Positions 23,033-30,825 of a stretch of 32,107 nt of DNA are shown here, piece by piece. Below the pieces are notes generated by a model that saw only the letters and a program-made list of their open reading frames with translations, was not told where the DNA came from and ran no database searches. Each line of letters begins with the position of its first letter. Position 1 is the stretch's first letter. A program made the position numbers and the translations under genes. This DNA comes from Clostridia bacterium (GTDB lineage: Bacteria > Bacillota > Clostridia > Oscillospirales > Acutalibacteraceae), in NCBI GenBank assembly GCA_017416345.1, contig JAFQCR010000013.1, forward strand, positions 1-32,107. Direction: 5' to 3'.

Positions 23033-23275
23033 ATGAAAAGAATTTTGGAAACAGAAAATATGAATATAATCGGTCAACGGGTAAAAGAGGCACGCATTAA
23101 CGCAGGGTTGAGCCAACAGCAACTGTCCAACAAGCTTGAGCTTATGGCGGTGTATGTGTGCCGTGGTTCGTTATCACGCATCGAAAACGGGGAGCGTGCC
23201 ATAACCGATATTGAAATAGATGCCATATCAAAGGTTTTAAAGGTATCGTTAGACTATTTGTTTGGAAGAGAATAA
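23033..23275 (+). CDS. Small XRE-family DNA-binding protein (80 aa)
   Basis: Nearly the whole protein is a Cro/CI-type helix-turn-helix domain: IIGQRVKEARINAGLSQQQLSNKL, RGSLSRIENGERAITDIEI and ISKVLKVSLDYLFGRE. The Val-Tyr-Val-Cys insert before RGSLSRIE is seen in many clostridial members. The start may be the ATG at 23033 (GGTGA five bases upstream) or the ATG at 23060, just before MNIIG. The stop codon lies inside the terminator stem that follows. There are no phage genes around it, so it is likely a stand-alone regulator. Confidence 0.85.
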   Translation: MKRILETENMNIIGQRVKEARINAGLSQQQLSNKLELMAVYVCRGSLSRIENGERAITDIEIDAISKVLKVSLDYLFGRE

Positions 23276-23307
23276 AAGAGCGGAGGCAAAGCCTCCGCTC
23301 TTTTATT
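23271..23307. terminator. Bidirectional terminator between converging genes
   Basis: A 17-base perfect inverted repeat (23271-23287 with 23291-23307) with an AAA loop has an A/T run on both sides. It serves the XRE gene on the plus strand and the lipoprotein gene on the minus strand, and contains the XRE stop codon. Confidence 0.92.
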
Positions 23308-23311
23308 GTTA

Positions 23312-23776
23312 TTATTCAGCACATTTTTTACAAGGGGTCAGGCCTTGCTTTTCGGCGACATCCAGCGTGGTTGCTTTAGCGTTTTTGCCGCCGCACTCGG
23401 GGTCAAGGTGATACCGCTTGCCGGTGGGTGTTGTGTACACGGTCTTGGATTGTGTGACGGTTTCGCTCTCAACCGACGAGACGGTCTCCTCCTTTGAAGA
23501 AGTCACCGAGGTCTGCTCGGAGGACACGTCACTCATATCTTGAGAGGTGACGGTGCTGTCAACCGACGACACTTCCTTGGAAGATACATCATCAGACGGC
23601 ACATCCTCGGACTGCACGGTGCTTGAAACGGTCGTGCTCGAAAATTTGCTCTGTGTTCCGAACTGAAAGTCGGAATCGGTGCTTTGTGCATCCGAGCCGC
23701 CGTCGGCCACATTGCCGCAACCGATGGCCGCAAGGCTCAAAACAAGTATCAAAGCGACAAATATTGATCTTTTCAT
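23312..23776 (-). CDS. Ser/Thr-rich lipoprotein with Cys/His-rich C-terminal domain (154 aa)
   Basis: Signal peptide with lipobox LAAIGC (Cys20), then about 90 residues of Ser/Thr/Val/Glu-rich stalk with little order. The last 40 residues are a compact domain, TPTGKRYHLDPECGG followed by GLTPCKKCAE. The pattern Tyr-His-x4-Cys and a final Cys-x2-Cys suggests a small metal-binding knuckle. Similar tails occur at the ends of various secreted proteins and nucleases of Bacillota. The gene lies 20 bases after the ATPase-permease gene on the same strand and is probably co-transcribed. GAGGG precedes the ATG. Confidence 0.8.
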   Translation of the reverse strand: MKRSIFVALILVLSLAAIGCGNVADGGSDAQSTDSDFQFGTQSKFSSTTVSSTVQSEDVPSDDVSSKEVSSVDSTVTSQDMSDVSSEQTSVTSSKEETVSSVESETVTQSKTVYTTPTGKRYHLDPECGGKNAKATTLDVAEKQGLTPCKKCAE

Positions 23777-23796
23777 ATTCTACCCTCAGTCTTTTT

Positions 23797-26700
23797 TTAT
23801 TCGGTTCGCAAAGCCACAACGGGATCCTTGCGTGCGGCAACCTTTGAGGGGATAAAGCCTGCAATGATGGTCAGCGTCATGCTGATGACCACCAGAATTA
23901 TCGCACCGTCAACGGGGAGCTTGGCAAGTCCGCCGATGTCGGTAAACGACTCAACGATAAGGCTTATCGGGATGTTGAGCAGCATTGTTACGATAATACC
24001 CATCATACCCGAAACAAATCCCACAATGAGGGTCTCGGCGTTAAATACTCGGGAAATATCCTTCTTGGAAGCACCAATAGAACGCAGGATTCCGATCTCC
24101 TTGGTGCGCTCCAGCACCGAAATATAGGTGATAATGCCGATCATAATGGATGAGACCACCAGCGAGATGGAAACAAAGGCGATCAGCACGTAGGAAATAA
24201 TGTCGATAATAGTGCTGACCGACGACATCATCAAAGCAACATAGTCGGTGTAGGTTATCTGTGCATCCTCGGGCAGACCTTGGTTGTATTTGGCAATAAC
24301 ATCGGCAATTATGTCCTTGTTTTCAAAGGTCGAAGCGTAGATGTTCACGGTCGAAGGATCGTCCTTGTCCGAGAAGCCCATGGCCTTGAGATTCTGCTTC
24401 AAGGTAGTGTTGGAGAAGCGAAGCTCAACGGTCAGGTCGTAAAGTGAGCTGAGGCGAGCCTCGTCGGCGGTGGCCATCATAGCGTCCAAAGCGCCCACCA
24501 TTTCGGCAACCGTCATATTGCTCAGCTGCTGACCTGCGGCGGCCGCATACTGCTGCTTGACCATTGCGGTAACGGTGTTTTTTACCAGCTCATAAAGTTG
24601 TTCATCGGTCATGCTTGCCAAAAACTCACGCACGCTGTCCTCACTCATGTCAGACTGTGTCTGCGTGTAGATGTTGATGAGCAAGGCCTCCTGGGCTGCA
24701 CGGTCGGTGTATTTCACCATTTCGTCGTTGACCATCTGCAGTAGCGTTGTATTGTCGGGGGTCACCGCAATATGTGAGTAGACCTCGACCTTTTTGGCAT
24801 CGCCCAAAGCACCTATCCACGCCTTAAGGTCGGCGGCTTTGTCGGCATCGGTGTCGGGGGTGACGGTCATAAAGGGCAGACCGGTCAGCACGTCAACAGT
24901 GGGATTTTCCTGCTGGTATTTGATCATTTCGGATTCGGAGATCTTCTGCAGATACCAATCGGTCAGCTGAGAGGTGTAGGCCACGGCGGTATTCTGCAAT
25001 GCGGTGGAAACGGCATCCTCCTTCGGGCGGATGATACCAACCACCTCAAGCTCCTCAGCCGAGGCAAGCAACAGCTTCATAAAGGCTTCGTCCTTGCTCA
25101 TGTCGGCCCAACGGTCAAGCTTGCCGTCACCGTCGGTGTCGATTCCCTTGAACTTGTCGGTGGGAAGTATCAGCTTATACTTCATTCCCACAAGATCCTC
25201 ATATTTCCAATTGGTGTCTATCTCAACCTTTTCTTCGGTCTTGTTTCCGGCCATTATCTCACGGAAAAGCTCGCCCAGCTCCTTGCGGTCAAGCAATCCC
25301 AAAGCATAAAGGAAGGATTCCTGTATCTCGTTGTGCTCGTTGACCACCAGTACTACCTGGTTTTTGTCGGTCGGCCAATGCATGGTCTTGCCGTCGATCA
25401 GCTCATACTGCTCGTAAATAAGGTCGTTTATACCTTCACCGTTCTTGTCCGAGATCATTTCGCTGAAGACCTTGATGGGGGTCGAGGATGTCATTATCGA
25501 CACCATGCCCTCCATTCCGGTCTCCTGACCGCCGCCTGCAATGTCGGTGAAAAGTGCCTGATAATCGTTGGCGGCCAGCACACCGTTTGACGTATCGCTT
25601 ACATAAACGTCAAGGTTGGTGGAATAGCCGTACTGAATGGCCGAGGTGTATTTCGGCAGGTCGCTTTTGCCGCTGTCGATCCACGCCTTGAATGCTTTAA
25701 GGTCGTTCTGCTTGGTCTCCGAGTTGAACATTGCGTTCATCATATCGTACATATCGGTGTTGGCGTAGACCTTGTCATTCTCACGGTTTTCGCGGTCGAC
25801 CTTGTTTTCGGCCATCGACTGGAACAGGACCGACATATCCATTTCCTCAGCGTTGATGGTGATGGGGTAGGACGAAAGCGTGTCCTCCTGCACCTTGTCG
25901 ATATACGCCTGGAAGCCCGAGGACAGCGACATTATCAGCGCAATGCCGATGATACCGATACTGCCTGCAAACGAGGTCATAAAGGTGCGTCCCTTTTTGG
26001 TCATCAGATTGTTAAGACTTAAAGAGAGCGCCGTGAAAAACGACATCGAGGTGCCTTTTTTCTTTTTCTTTTTGTTCTTTTTTGGTGTTTCGGCCGTGGG
26101 GGTCTCAACCTCGGGCTCGGACGCCGCTGTATACGGGTCGGTATCACCGATGACCTGACCGTCAAGCAGGCGGATGATTCGGGTGGAATAATGCTCGGCA
26201 AGCTCGGGGTTGTGGGTGACCATTATAACAAGGCGGTCGTTGGCGACCTCCTTCAAAAGCTCCATTATCTGCACCGAGGTCTCAGAGTCCAAAGCGCCGG
26301 TCGGCTCGTCGGCCAGCAGGATCTCGGGGTCGTTGATAAGCGCACGGGCAATGGCTACACGCTGCATCTGACCGCCTGACATCTGGTTGGGCTTTTTGTT
26401 TATCTGGTCACGAAGTCCCACCTTTTCAAGAGCGGCAATGGCTCTCTTGCGACGCTCGGCACGTGACACGCCCGAAAGCGTCAGCGCAAGCTCAACGTTG
26501 GAAAGCACCGTCTGATGGGGGATAAGGTTATAGGTCTGAAAAACAAAGCCTATGGAATGGTTGCGGTAGGTATCCCAATCGTGGTCGGTGTATTCTTTGG
26601 TCGAGCGGCCGTTGATAACAAGGTCGCCATCGGAATAACGGTCAAGTCCGCCGATGATGTTGAGCATGGTGGTCTTTCCGCAGCCCGAAGGGCCGAGGAT

Positions 26701-26808
26701 GGACACAAACTCGTTTTTGCGGAACTCGATATCAACGCCTCTCAAGGCCTTGACCGAATCCGAATCGCTGACATCGTAGTGCTTGGTGATGTTGACAAGT
26801 TTCAGCAT
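23797..26808 (-). CDS. MacB/FtsX-type ABC transporter, ATPase and permease fused (1003 aa)
   Basis: Residues 1-225 form a LolD/MacB-like ATPase: Walker A GPSGCGKTT (40-46), signature MSGGQMQRVAIARAL, Walker B with Glu in LLADEPTGALD, and H-loop MVTHNPELAEHY. After a Lys-rich linker a membrane segment (MTSFAGSIGIIGIALIMSLSSG) opens a large extracytoplasmic region of about 550 residues. Three membrane helices of the FtsX domain close the protein, with the typical LERTKEIGILRSIGASKKDI. Such type-VII proteins use ATP to move or pull on envelope substrates rather than import solutes. The ATG has AAAGGA upstream. The Ser-rich lipoprotein follows it. Confidence 0.93.
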   Translation of the reverse strand: MLKLVNITKHYDVSDSDSVKALRGVDIEFRKNEFVSILGPSGCGKTTMLNIIGGLDRYSDGDLVINGRSTKEYTDHDWDTYRNHSIGFVFQTYNLIPHQTVLSNVELALTLSGVSRAERRKRAIAALEKVGLRDQINKKPNQMSGGQMQRVAIARALINDPEILLADEPTGALDSETSVQIMELLKEVANDRLVIMVTHNPELAEHYSTRIIRLLDGQVIGDTDPYTAASEPEVETPTAETPKKNKKKKKKGTSMSFFTALSLSLNNLMTKKGRTFMTSFAGSIGIIGIALIMSLSSGFQAYIDKVQEDTLSSYPITINAEEMDMSVLFQSMAENKVDRENRENDKVYANTDMYDMMNAMFNSETKQNDLKAFKAWIDSGKSDLPKYTSAIQYGYSTNLDVYVSDTSNGVLAANDYQALFTDIAGGGQETGMEGMVSIMTSSTPIKVFSEMISDKNGEGINDLIYEQYELIDGKTMHWPTDKNQVVLVVNEHNEIQESFLYALGLLDRKELGELFREIMAGNKTEEKVEIDTNWKYEDLVGMKYKLILPTDKFKGIDTDGDGKLDRWADMSKDEAFMKLLLASAEELEVVGIIRPKEDAVSTALQNTAVAYTSQLTDWYLQKISESEMIKYQQENPTVDVLTGLPFMTVTPDTDADKAADLKAWIGALGDAKKVEVYSHIAVTPDNTTLLQMVNDEMVKYTDRAAQEALLINIYTQTQSDMSEDSVREFLASMTDEQLYELVKNTVTAMVKQQYAAAAGQQLSNMTVAEMVGALDAMMATADEARLSSLYDLTVELRFSNTTLKQNLKAMGFSDKDDPSTVNIYASTFENKDIIADVIAKYNQGLPEDAQITYTDYVALMMSSVSTIIDIISYVLIAFVSISLVVSSIMIGIITYISVLERTKEIGILRSIGASKKDISRVFNAETLIVGFVSGMMGIIVTMLLNIPISLIVESFTDIGGLAKLPVDGAIILVVISMTLTIIAGFIPSKVAARKDPVVALRTE

Positions 26809-26921
26809 AAATTTGTCCTTTCAAAAGTGAAGGTTAAATAGTTTATATAAGATGATATCCTATATTAGCATATAAATATTAATAATGTGTTACGGTTTGA
26901 ATTTTTTTGGAAAAATTTTCC

Positions 26922-28145
26922 TCACCAGCCGACAGTAAAGCCCAGCGCACCCGTAATGCCGCCGTAGGAGTAGCTTTTTATGCGCTGAGAGCCCGAAAGC
27001 TCGGCGTTTACGGCACTGATGCAACGCTCGATTTTGAAGACTTTGGTAACGTCGCCCTCACCAAACACAAACCCCATCTTGGGAGAAACGGCAAACTCGG
27101 CAAAGCTTCGGCCGCTTCTTACGGCATCGCAGATAACGCTGACTACCGTTGATTCGACCTGGTCAGCCGAGCCGATGTAAAGCGAGTTTACAACGTGGTA
27201 GTTTTGTTTTGTTGCGGTACAGCTTGGCAGGAAAAGGTTGAATTTTCCCGAAGAAATATCGCTGTCAGAAGCATTGGTCGCCTTTTTGTCAACGGTGCGA
27301 CCTTTTTGGATACACTCATCGGTCACATTAAAGAAAAAGTGGTAAAAACCGCTTTCGGTATCGTCCGAGGTCGTGTCAACGTGGTACCAATCACCGTCAA
27401 TTTTTACGGTGTTCCACATATGCGATTGCGACATCACACCCGTCACAAGAGAGCAATCGATACCCATCATATACATCATGACCTGAAAAGCACGGCTGTA
27501 GCCCTCGCAAACGGCCTTGCCTTTGGCAATGCCGCCAACAATGCTCCAGGCGTGAGCGTTGTTTTCGGGGCTTATCAAAGCGGCGTTGTCATAGGTCACA
27601 CGGTCGCAGATACGGTCGTGTGCCGCAAGCTCAAGCTGAAATTCGCCCTCCTCGGCACTCACGGTCTTCAAAAATTCCGAAAGCTCGGCCTTTATCTCAC
27701 GTTCAAGCTCGGCACGTTGCTTTTCGGAGTACACCCAGTCCGAGGACTTGTCGGCAAAGCTCAACTCAAAGCTGTTGTCCTTTGAGCGAAGCTTGTATTC
27801 ATTAGGCACCCAAAAATATTCCGGGCGGTCATTCCTTAAGGCATAGTATGCCAGCTCAACATCACGCTGCTCGCACTCACCAAGCGGTACAAAGCCCTCC
27901 TGCATATTGTAAAGAGCGTTGTCCAGCTTTATGTAGATGCTCTTTTGCAGGTCGTTAAGCGCCTTGTACTGCGCACGGTCAAACCGCTCCACAACCGTAA
28001 ACGGGTTGTTATCGGGATAAATGTCGAATTTTGCGGTGGAGTCGTCCTCCGAAACCGAAGCGACACCGCCCGAGTTATCGGAGCTGCCCATGCAACCCGA
28101 CAAAATCAGTAAAACAGCAAATCCTAAGGCCAAAAGTCTTTTCAT
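26922..28145 (-). CDS. Transglutaminase-like lipoprotein (407 aa)
   Basis: The signal peptide ends in LSGC, making Cys18 the lipid anchor. A transglutaminase-like cysteine-protease fold follows, with the triad Cys in GKAVCEGYSRAFQ, His in QSHMWNTVKI and Asp in WYHVDTTSDD. Such domains in Bacillota are cell-surface proteases or peptide-crosslinking enzymes; the substrate is unknown. The start is the ATG at 28145, one base after the stop of the LCP-like gene, with AAAGGA upstream. An ATG at 28163 lies inside that gene and has no ribosome site. The 113-base gap to the ATPase-permease gene is AT-rich and holds no clear promoter. Confidence 0.88.
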   Translation of the reverse strand: MKRLLALGFAVLLILSGCMGSSDNSGGVASVSEDDSTAKFDIYPDNNPFTVVERFDRAQYKALNDLQKSIYIKLDNALYNMQEGFVPLGECEQRDVELAYYALRNDRPEYFWVPNEYKLRSKDNSFELSFADKSSDWVYSEKQRAELEREIKAELSEFLKTVSAEEGEFQLELAAHDRICDRVTYDNAALISPENNAHAWSIVGGIAKGKAVCEGYSRAFQVMMYMMGIDCSLVTGVMSQSHMWNTVKIDGDWYHVDTTSDDTESGFYHFFFNVTDECIQKGRTVDKKATNASDSDISSGKFNLFLPSCTATKQNYHVVNSLYIGSADQVESTVVSVICDAVRSGRSFAEFAVSPKMGFVFGEGDVTKVFKIERCISAVNAELSGSQRIKSYSYGGITGALGFTVGW

Positions 28146-28146
28146 T

Positions 28147-28752
28147 TCAGTTTCCTTTCGCATAAAAAATATCGTAAAATAAAGGGTATGACAAGTTGTT
28201 GACCGAGGTGTTCAGAATTGCCGAAAACCCTTTTTGGGGGTCGGTTTTAAGAAAATACTCGGCCAAATAGCGGCAAAAACGGCTGAAAAGCACCGGGTCA
28301 AGCAACCGCTCGGCCTGACCGCCGGTTAAAAGCCTTGGTGCCGTGCCGCTTTCATTATACACCAATCCGCCACAGCTGTCAGCAATTTCTGCAAATTTTT
28401 TGCCGTCGAAAACGGTATATTTTACACTTTTTTTGCCGATTTTTGTCTTAAGCGCCCCCAAAAGCGAGTATACCCCGTGCTCCGCACCGTTTTCGGGAGG
28501 GGTAACAACGCTTGCTTTAGCTGTCCCGCTGTCGGGGTCAAGCTGTAAAAGTGCGGCAAAGGTGCGGTCGTTTTCGTGCAGTACCGCCAGCAAAGAAACC
28601 GTTTGTGACGGCGGATCTGTCGCTTCGGGTTGGTTTTCGGACGCAGTGCCGCCCTTTTGCCACAGCGAAACGCCTACAGCAACGGCCGCCGCCAACAAAA
28701 ACAGTAAAAATGCCGCCGCAGTAGCCGCGGCAAAAATAGCAAATCGTTTCAT
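28147..28752 (-). CDS. Membrane-anchored LCP-like protein, short and diverged (about 201 aa)
   Basis: A basic N-terminus and one membrane helix (about residues 6-30) precede an extracellular domain. The stretch VKYTVFDGKKFAEIADSCGGLVYNES followed by LLTGGQAERLL is reminiscent of LytR-CpsA-Psr domains, which attach polymers to peptidoglycan. The protein is much shorter than true LCP enzymes and I do not see their conserved Arg residues. It may be a non-catalytic relative. The ATG at 28752, with GGGTG upstream, is my choice; ATGs at 28800 and 28842 would add a tail before the membrane helix. The transglutaminase gene follows after one base. Confidence 0.6.
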   Translation of the reverse strand: MKRFAIFAAATAAAFLLFLLAAAVAVGVSLWQKGGTASENQPEATDPPSQTVSLLAVLHENDRTFAALLQLDPDSGTAKASVVTPPENGAEHGVYSLLGALKTKIGKKSVKYTVFDGKKFAEIADSCGGLVYNESGTAPRLLTGGQAERLLDPVLFSRFCRYLAEYFLKTDPQKGFSAILNTSVNNLSYPLFYDIFYAKGN

Positions 28753-28806
28753 TTTCTTCACCCAACCCGATTTTGGACAAAACGCTAGATAATTATTCAT
28801 TGGCTG

Positions 28807-28835
28807 TTGAGTTTTTGCCTTGAGTGTGGTAAAAT
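28807..28835 (+). promoter_or_regulatory. Likely promoter of the VanZ-like gene
   Basis: TTGAGT (28807-28812) and TAAAAT (28830-28835) are 17 bases apart, followed by a strong AAAGGGGGG ribosome site and the ATG at 28857. It overlaps the upstream region of the divergent LCP-like gene. Confidence 0.6.
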
Positions 28836-28856
28836 TGTTCAAAGGGGGGCGGGAAT

Positions 28857-29372
28857 ATGAAACTTAAACACATCGACCGTATCGTTTCGGCGGTGGCTGT
28901 AGCGCTTTGGATGGCGGTCATATTCTGGTTTTCAGCCCAAAACGGCCAAAGCTCAGGTTCAATGAGTGCCGGCATCACCCAAGCCGTTGCCCGATTTCTC
29001 ACCCCGGGGTTTGACAGCCTGTCGCCCTTGGCGCAGGCCGAGGTGGTCGAGGCTCTGCACCTGTTTGTCCGCAAGGCGGCACATTTTTCGGAGTACGCCG
29101 TTTTGGGTGTGCTTACCGCAAATGCCTTAAGAACCTACCGTTTAAAGCACGGTTTACGCTTTTTGTTGCCCGTGGCGGTCTGCTTTTTGTACGCCGTTAG
29201 CGACGAGGTGCACCAATATTTCATCCCCCAACGTGCCTGCAGGGCATTCGATGTTTTTATCGACACCTGCGGTGCCGTGACCGGCGCTGCGGTGTTTTTG
29301 GCCGCAGGGTATGTCTTGAGAAAAATAAAGAACCGAGGTAAACACGATGATACGCAAGCTTCAGCAGAGTGA
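28857..29372 (+). CDS. VanZ-like membrane protein (171 aa)
   Basis: A VanZ-family protein with four membrane segments. It shows the family motifs WFSAQNGQSSGSMS after helix 1, RKAAHFSEYAVLG before helix 2, and SDEVHQYFIPQRACRAFDVFIDTCGAVTG around the last helices. VanZ of enterococci gives low-level teicoplanin resistance, but most family members have no known role and are probably envelope proteins. There is no van cluster here. A strong ribosome site (GGGGGG) precedes the start and its end overlaps the next gene by 26 bases. Confidence 0.9.
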   Translation: MKLKHIDRIVSAVAVALWMAVIFWFSAQNGQSSGSMSAGITQAVARFLTPGFDSLSPLAQAEVVEALHLFVRKAAHFSEYAVLGVLTANALRTYRLKHGLRFLLPVAVCFLYAVSDEVHQYFIPQRACRAFDVFIDTCGAVTGAAVFLAAGYVLRKIKNRGKHDDTQASAE

Positions 29373-29781
29373 CCGTGAGGTCTATATGAAAATGGCGGCC
29401 GAATTTTACGCTTCGGACGCCGTGTGGCACGATATTCCCAAGGAGAATCTTGAAAAGACCTTTTCGGAGCTTATGCGTTCGGACGAATACGCCGAATGCT
29501 TTGTGTTTGAGGACGAAGGTGTTGTGGTGGGCTACGCATTGCTGGCCAAGACCTTCTCGCAGGAGGCAGGCGGCCTTGTCGTTTGGATAGAGGAGCTGTA
29601 CCTGAGCCCCGAATCCCGCGGAAAAGGCTTTGGCGGTAAGTTTTTCGACTTTTTGTTCCAAAACCGTCCTGCCGCACGTTACCGCCTCGAGATCGAGCCC
29701 GAAAACGAGCGAGCCATCGCCCTTTATCGCAAAAAAGGCTTTGAGATAATGCCCTACGGCCAGATGGTCAAGGATATTTAA
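29347..29781 (+). CDS. GNAT-family N-acetyltransferase (144 aa)
   Basis: A GCN5-related acetyltransferase. Motif A, the acetyl-CoA pyrophosphate loop, is SPESRGKGFGGKFFDFLF, preceded by the beta-4 strand WIEELYLSPE. Motif B is NERAIALYRKKGFE. The length fits a single-domain enzyme. The substrate is unknown. The ATG at 29347 lies within the end of the VanZ-like gene with GAGGTAAA upstream, so the two are translationally coupled. A strong terminator follows. Confidence 0.92.
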   Translation: MIRKLQQSDREVYMKMAAEFYASDAVWHDIPKENLEKTFSELMRSDEYAECFVFEDEGVVVGYALLAKTFSQEAGGLVVWIEELYLSPESRGKGFGGKFFDFLFQNRPAARYRLEIEPENERAIALYRKKGFEIMPYGQMVKDI

Positions 29782-29820
29782 AAAGCGTGAGCACTCCGTT
29801 TGGAGCGCTCACGCTTTTTT
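29781..29820 (+). terminator. Rho-independent terminator after the acetyltransferase gene
   Basis: AAAAGCGTGAGC (29781-29792) pairs with GCTCACGCTTTT (29807-29818), with further inner pairing CTCC/GGAG and a T run. It begins at the stop codon of the acetyltransferase. Confidence 0.93.
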
Positions 29821-29888
29821 AGCGTTATTTTATCCTATTTCCAAAGAACACAACAGAACCGTCCTTGTGCGTGTTTTCTGATTCTAGC

Positions 29889-30812
29889 TTATTCTTGTTC
29901 TAAAAGCGCAACGTGGACAAATAAGGTATTCTGTGAAAAAGATATACCGTTAGTCTCTCTGTCATCTTTAAGTTTGACTGTTATTGTATGCTTTTTCACC
30001 AATTTCCCGTCCGGCATAACATAAAGGTCAGAGCCTGAAAACTCAATCTTTTCAGTTTCCGAATCCTTCAAAATCGTTTTAACCTTAGTTAAAGCGATTT
30101 GTTGAGCTTCGTTCGACTCCAGTCTCTGTACTGCCTCAACCGCATTTCCTTTTTTGCTTTTTCCTACATTTTGATATCCGTCATCTACCCAGTTTACAAA
30201 CTGTTCAAAATTCCCGGCGAAATCATAGCGGATTGATAAGAAACTATTCGTTTTTTGGTCGCCAACGTACTGTGTGTAAACAAATTTATAGCCCACACCG
30301 TCAATTATTTCGTGTTCCATTTTAAAATACGTTACATCGATGTACTTCTCGGCAATGGCAGCAGCGTTTTCTTTGCAAGCATCAAATATCTTTTGGTCAA
30401 ATTTGCCATCAACATATTTCCTGTATACCGTTACTCCAATCAATTTTCCTGTACAGGCGTCAACTGTGATTTTACAGCCTCCCGAACTGCTAACAGTTTC
30501 GTATCGATGCACGGTCCTCGTGCCGATCCATACAGCGTCTGTGGAACTATATGGTGCAGTATAACTTTTGCCTTCGAACTCAACCGTGATCTCCGACTTG
30601 TGGGGTTGCACAGTACGGCCGTATTTTTGGCTATACCAATTACTAAGCTCCTGCTCGACTTGTATCTCATTACCGGTGGTGCCATCGGTCATTATTGTGT
30701 CGATAGCATACGCAACAACCTCCGTTTTGTCAGAGGCTGCTTGTTCAGCATTAGAACAGCCGACAAATACTATGCACAACACAACAATCAAAATCACTGC
30801 CAATTTCTTCAT
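29889..30812 (-). CDS. Lipoprotein of unknown function (307 aa)
   Basis: The signal peptide MKKLAVILIVVLCIVFVGC gives a lipidated Cys19. The rest is soluble, about 285 residues, with alternating strands and Lys/Glu/Tyr-rich segments. I do not recognise the family. Two parts resemble each other loosely in being amphipathic strand-helix units (DACTGKLIGVTVYRKYVDG; RYDFAGNFEQFVNWVDDGYQ), somewhat like PepSY/DUF modules, but this is not firm. The gene lies 13 bases downstream of the DNRLRE-caspase-like gene on the same strand, so the two are very likely made together. Base composition is more AT-rich than in the rest of the window. Confidence 0.78.
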   Translation of the reverse strand: MKKLAVILIVVLCIVFVGCSNAEQAASDKTEVVAYAIDTIMTDGTTGNEIQVEQELSNWYSQKYGRTVQPHKSEITVEFEGKSYTAPYSSTDAVWIGTRTVHRYETVSSSGGCKITVDACTGKLIGVTVYRKYVDGKFDQKIFDACKENAAAIAEKYIDVTYFKMEHEIIDGVGYKFVYTQYVGDQKTNSFLSIRYDFAGNFEQFVNWVDDGYQNVGKSKKGNAVEAVQRLESNEAQQIALTKVKTILKDSETEKIEFSGSDLYVMPDGKLVKKHTITVKLKDDRETNGISFSQNTLFVHVALLEQE

Positions 30813-30825
30813 GATTCTTACCTCT

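Noticed and set aside
23033-23275. Prophage repressor
   Set aside because: No integrase, structural or other phage genes are nearby; the gene sits between housekeeping and envelope genes.
28857-29372. Glycopeptide resistance cluster
   Set aside because: Only a VanZ-like protein is present, with no vanH, vanA/B or vanX-like genes; most VanZ-like proteins are not linked to resistance.
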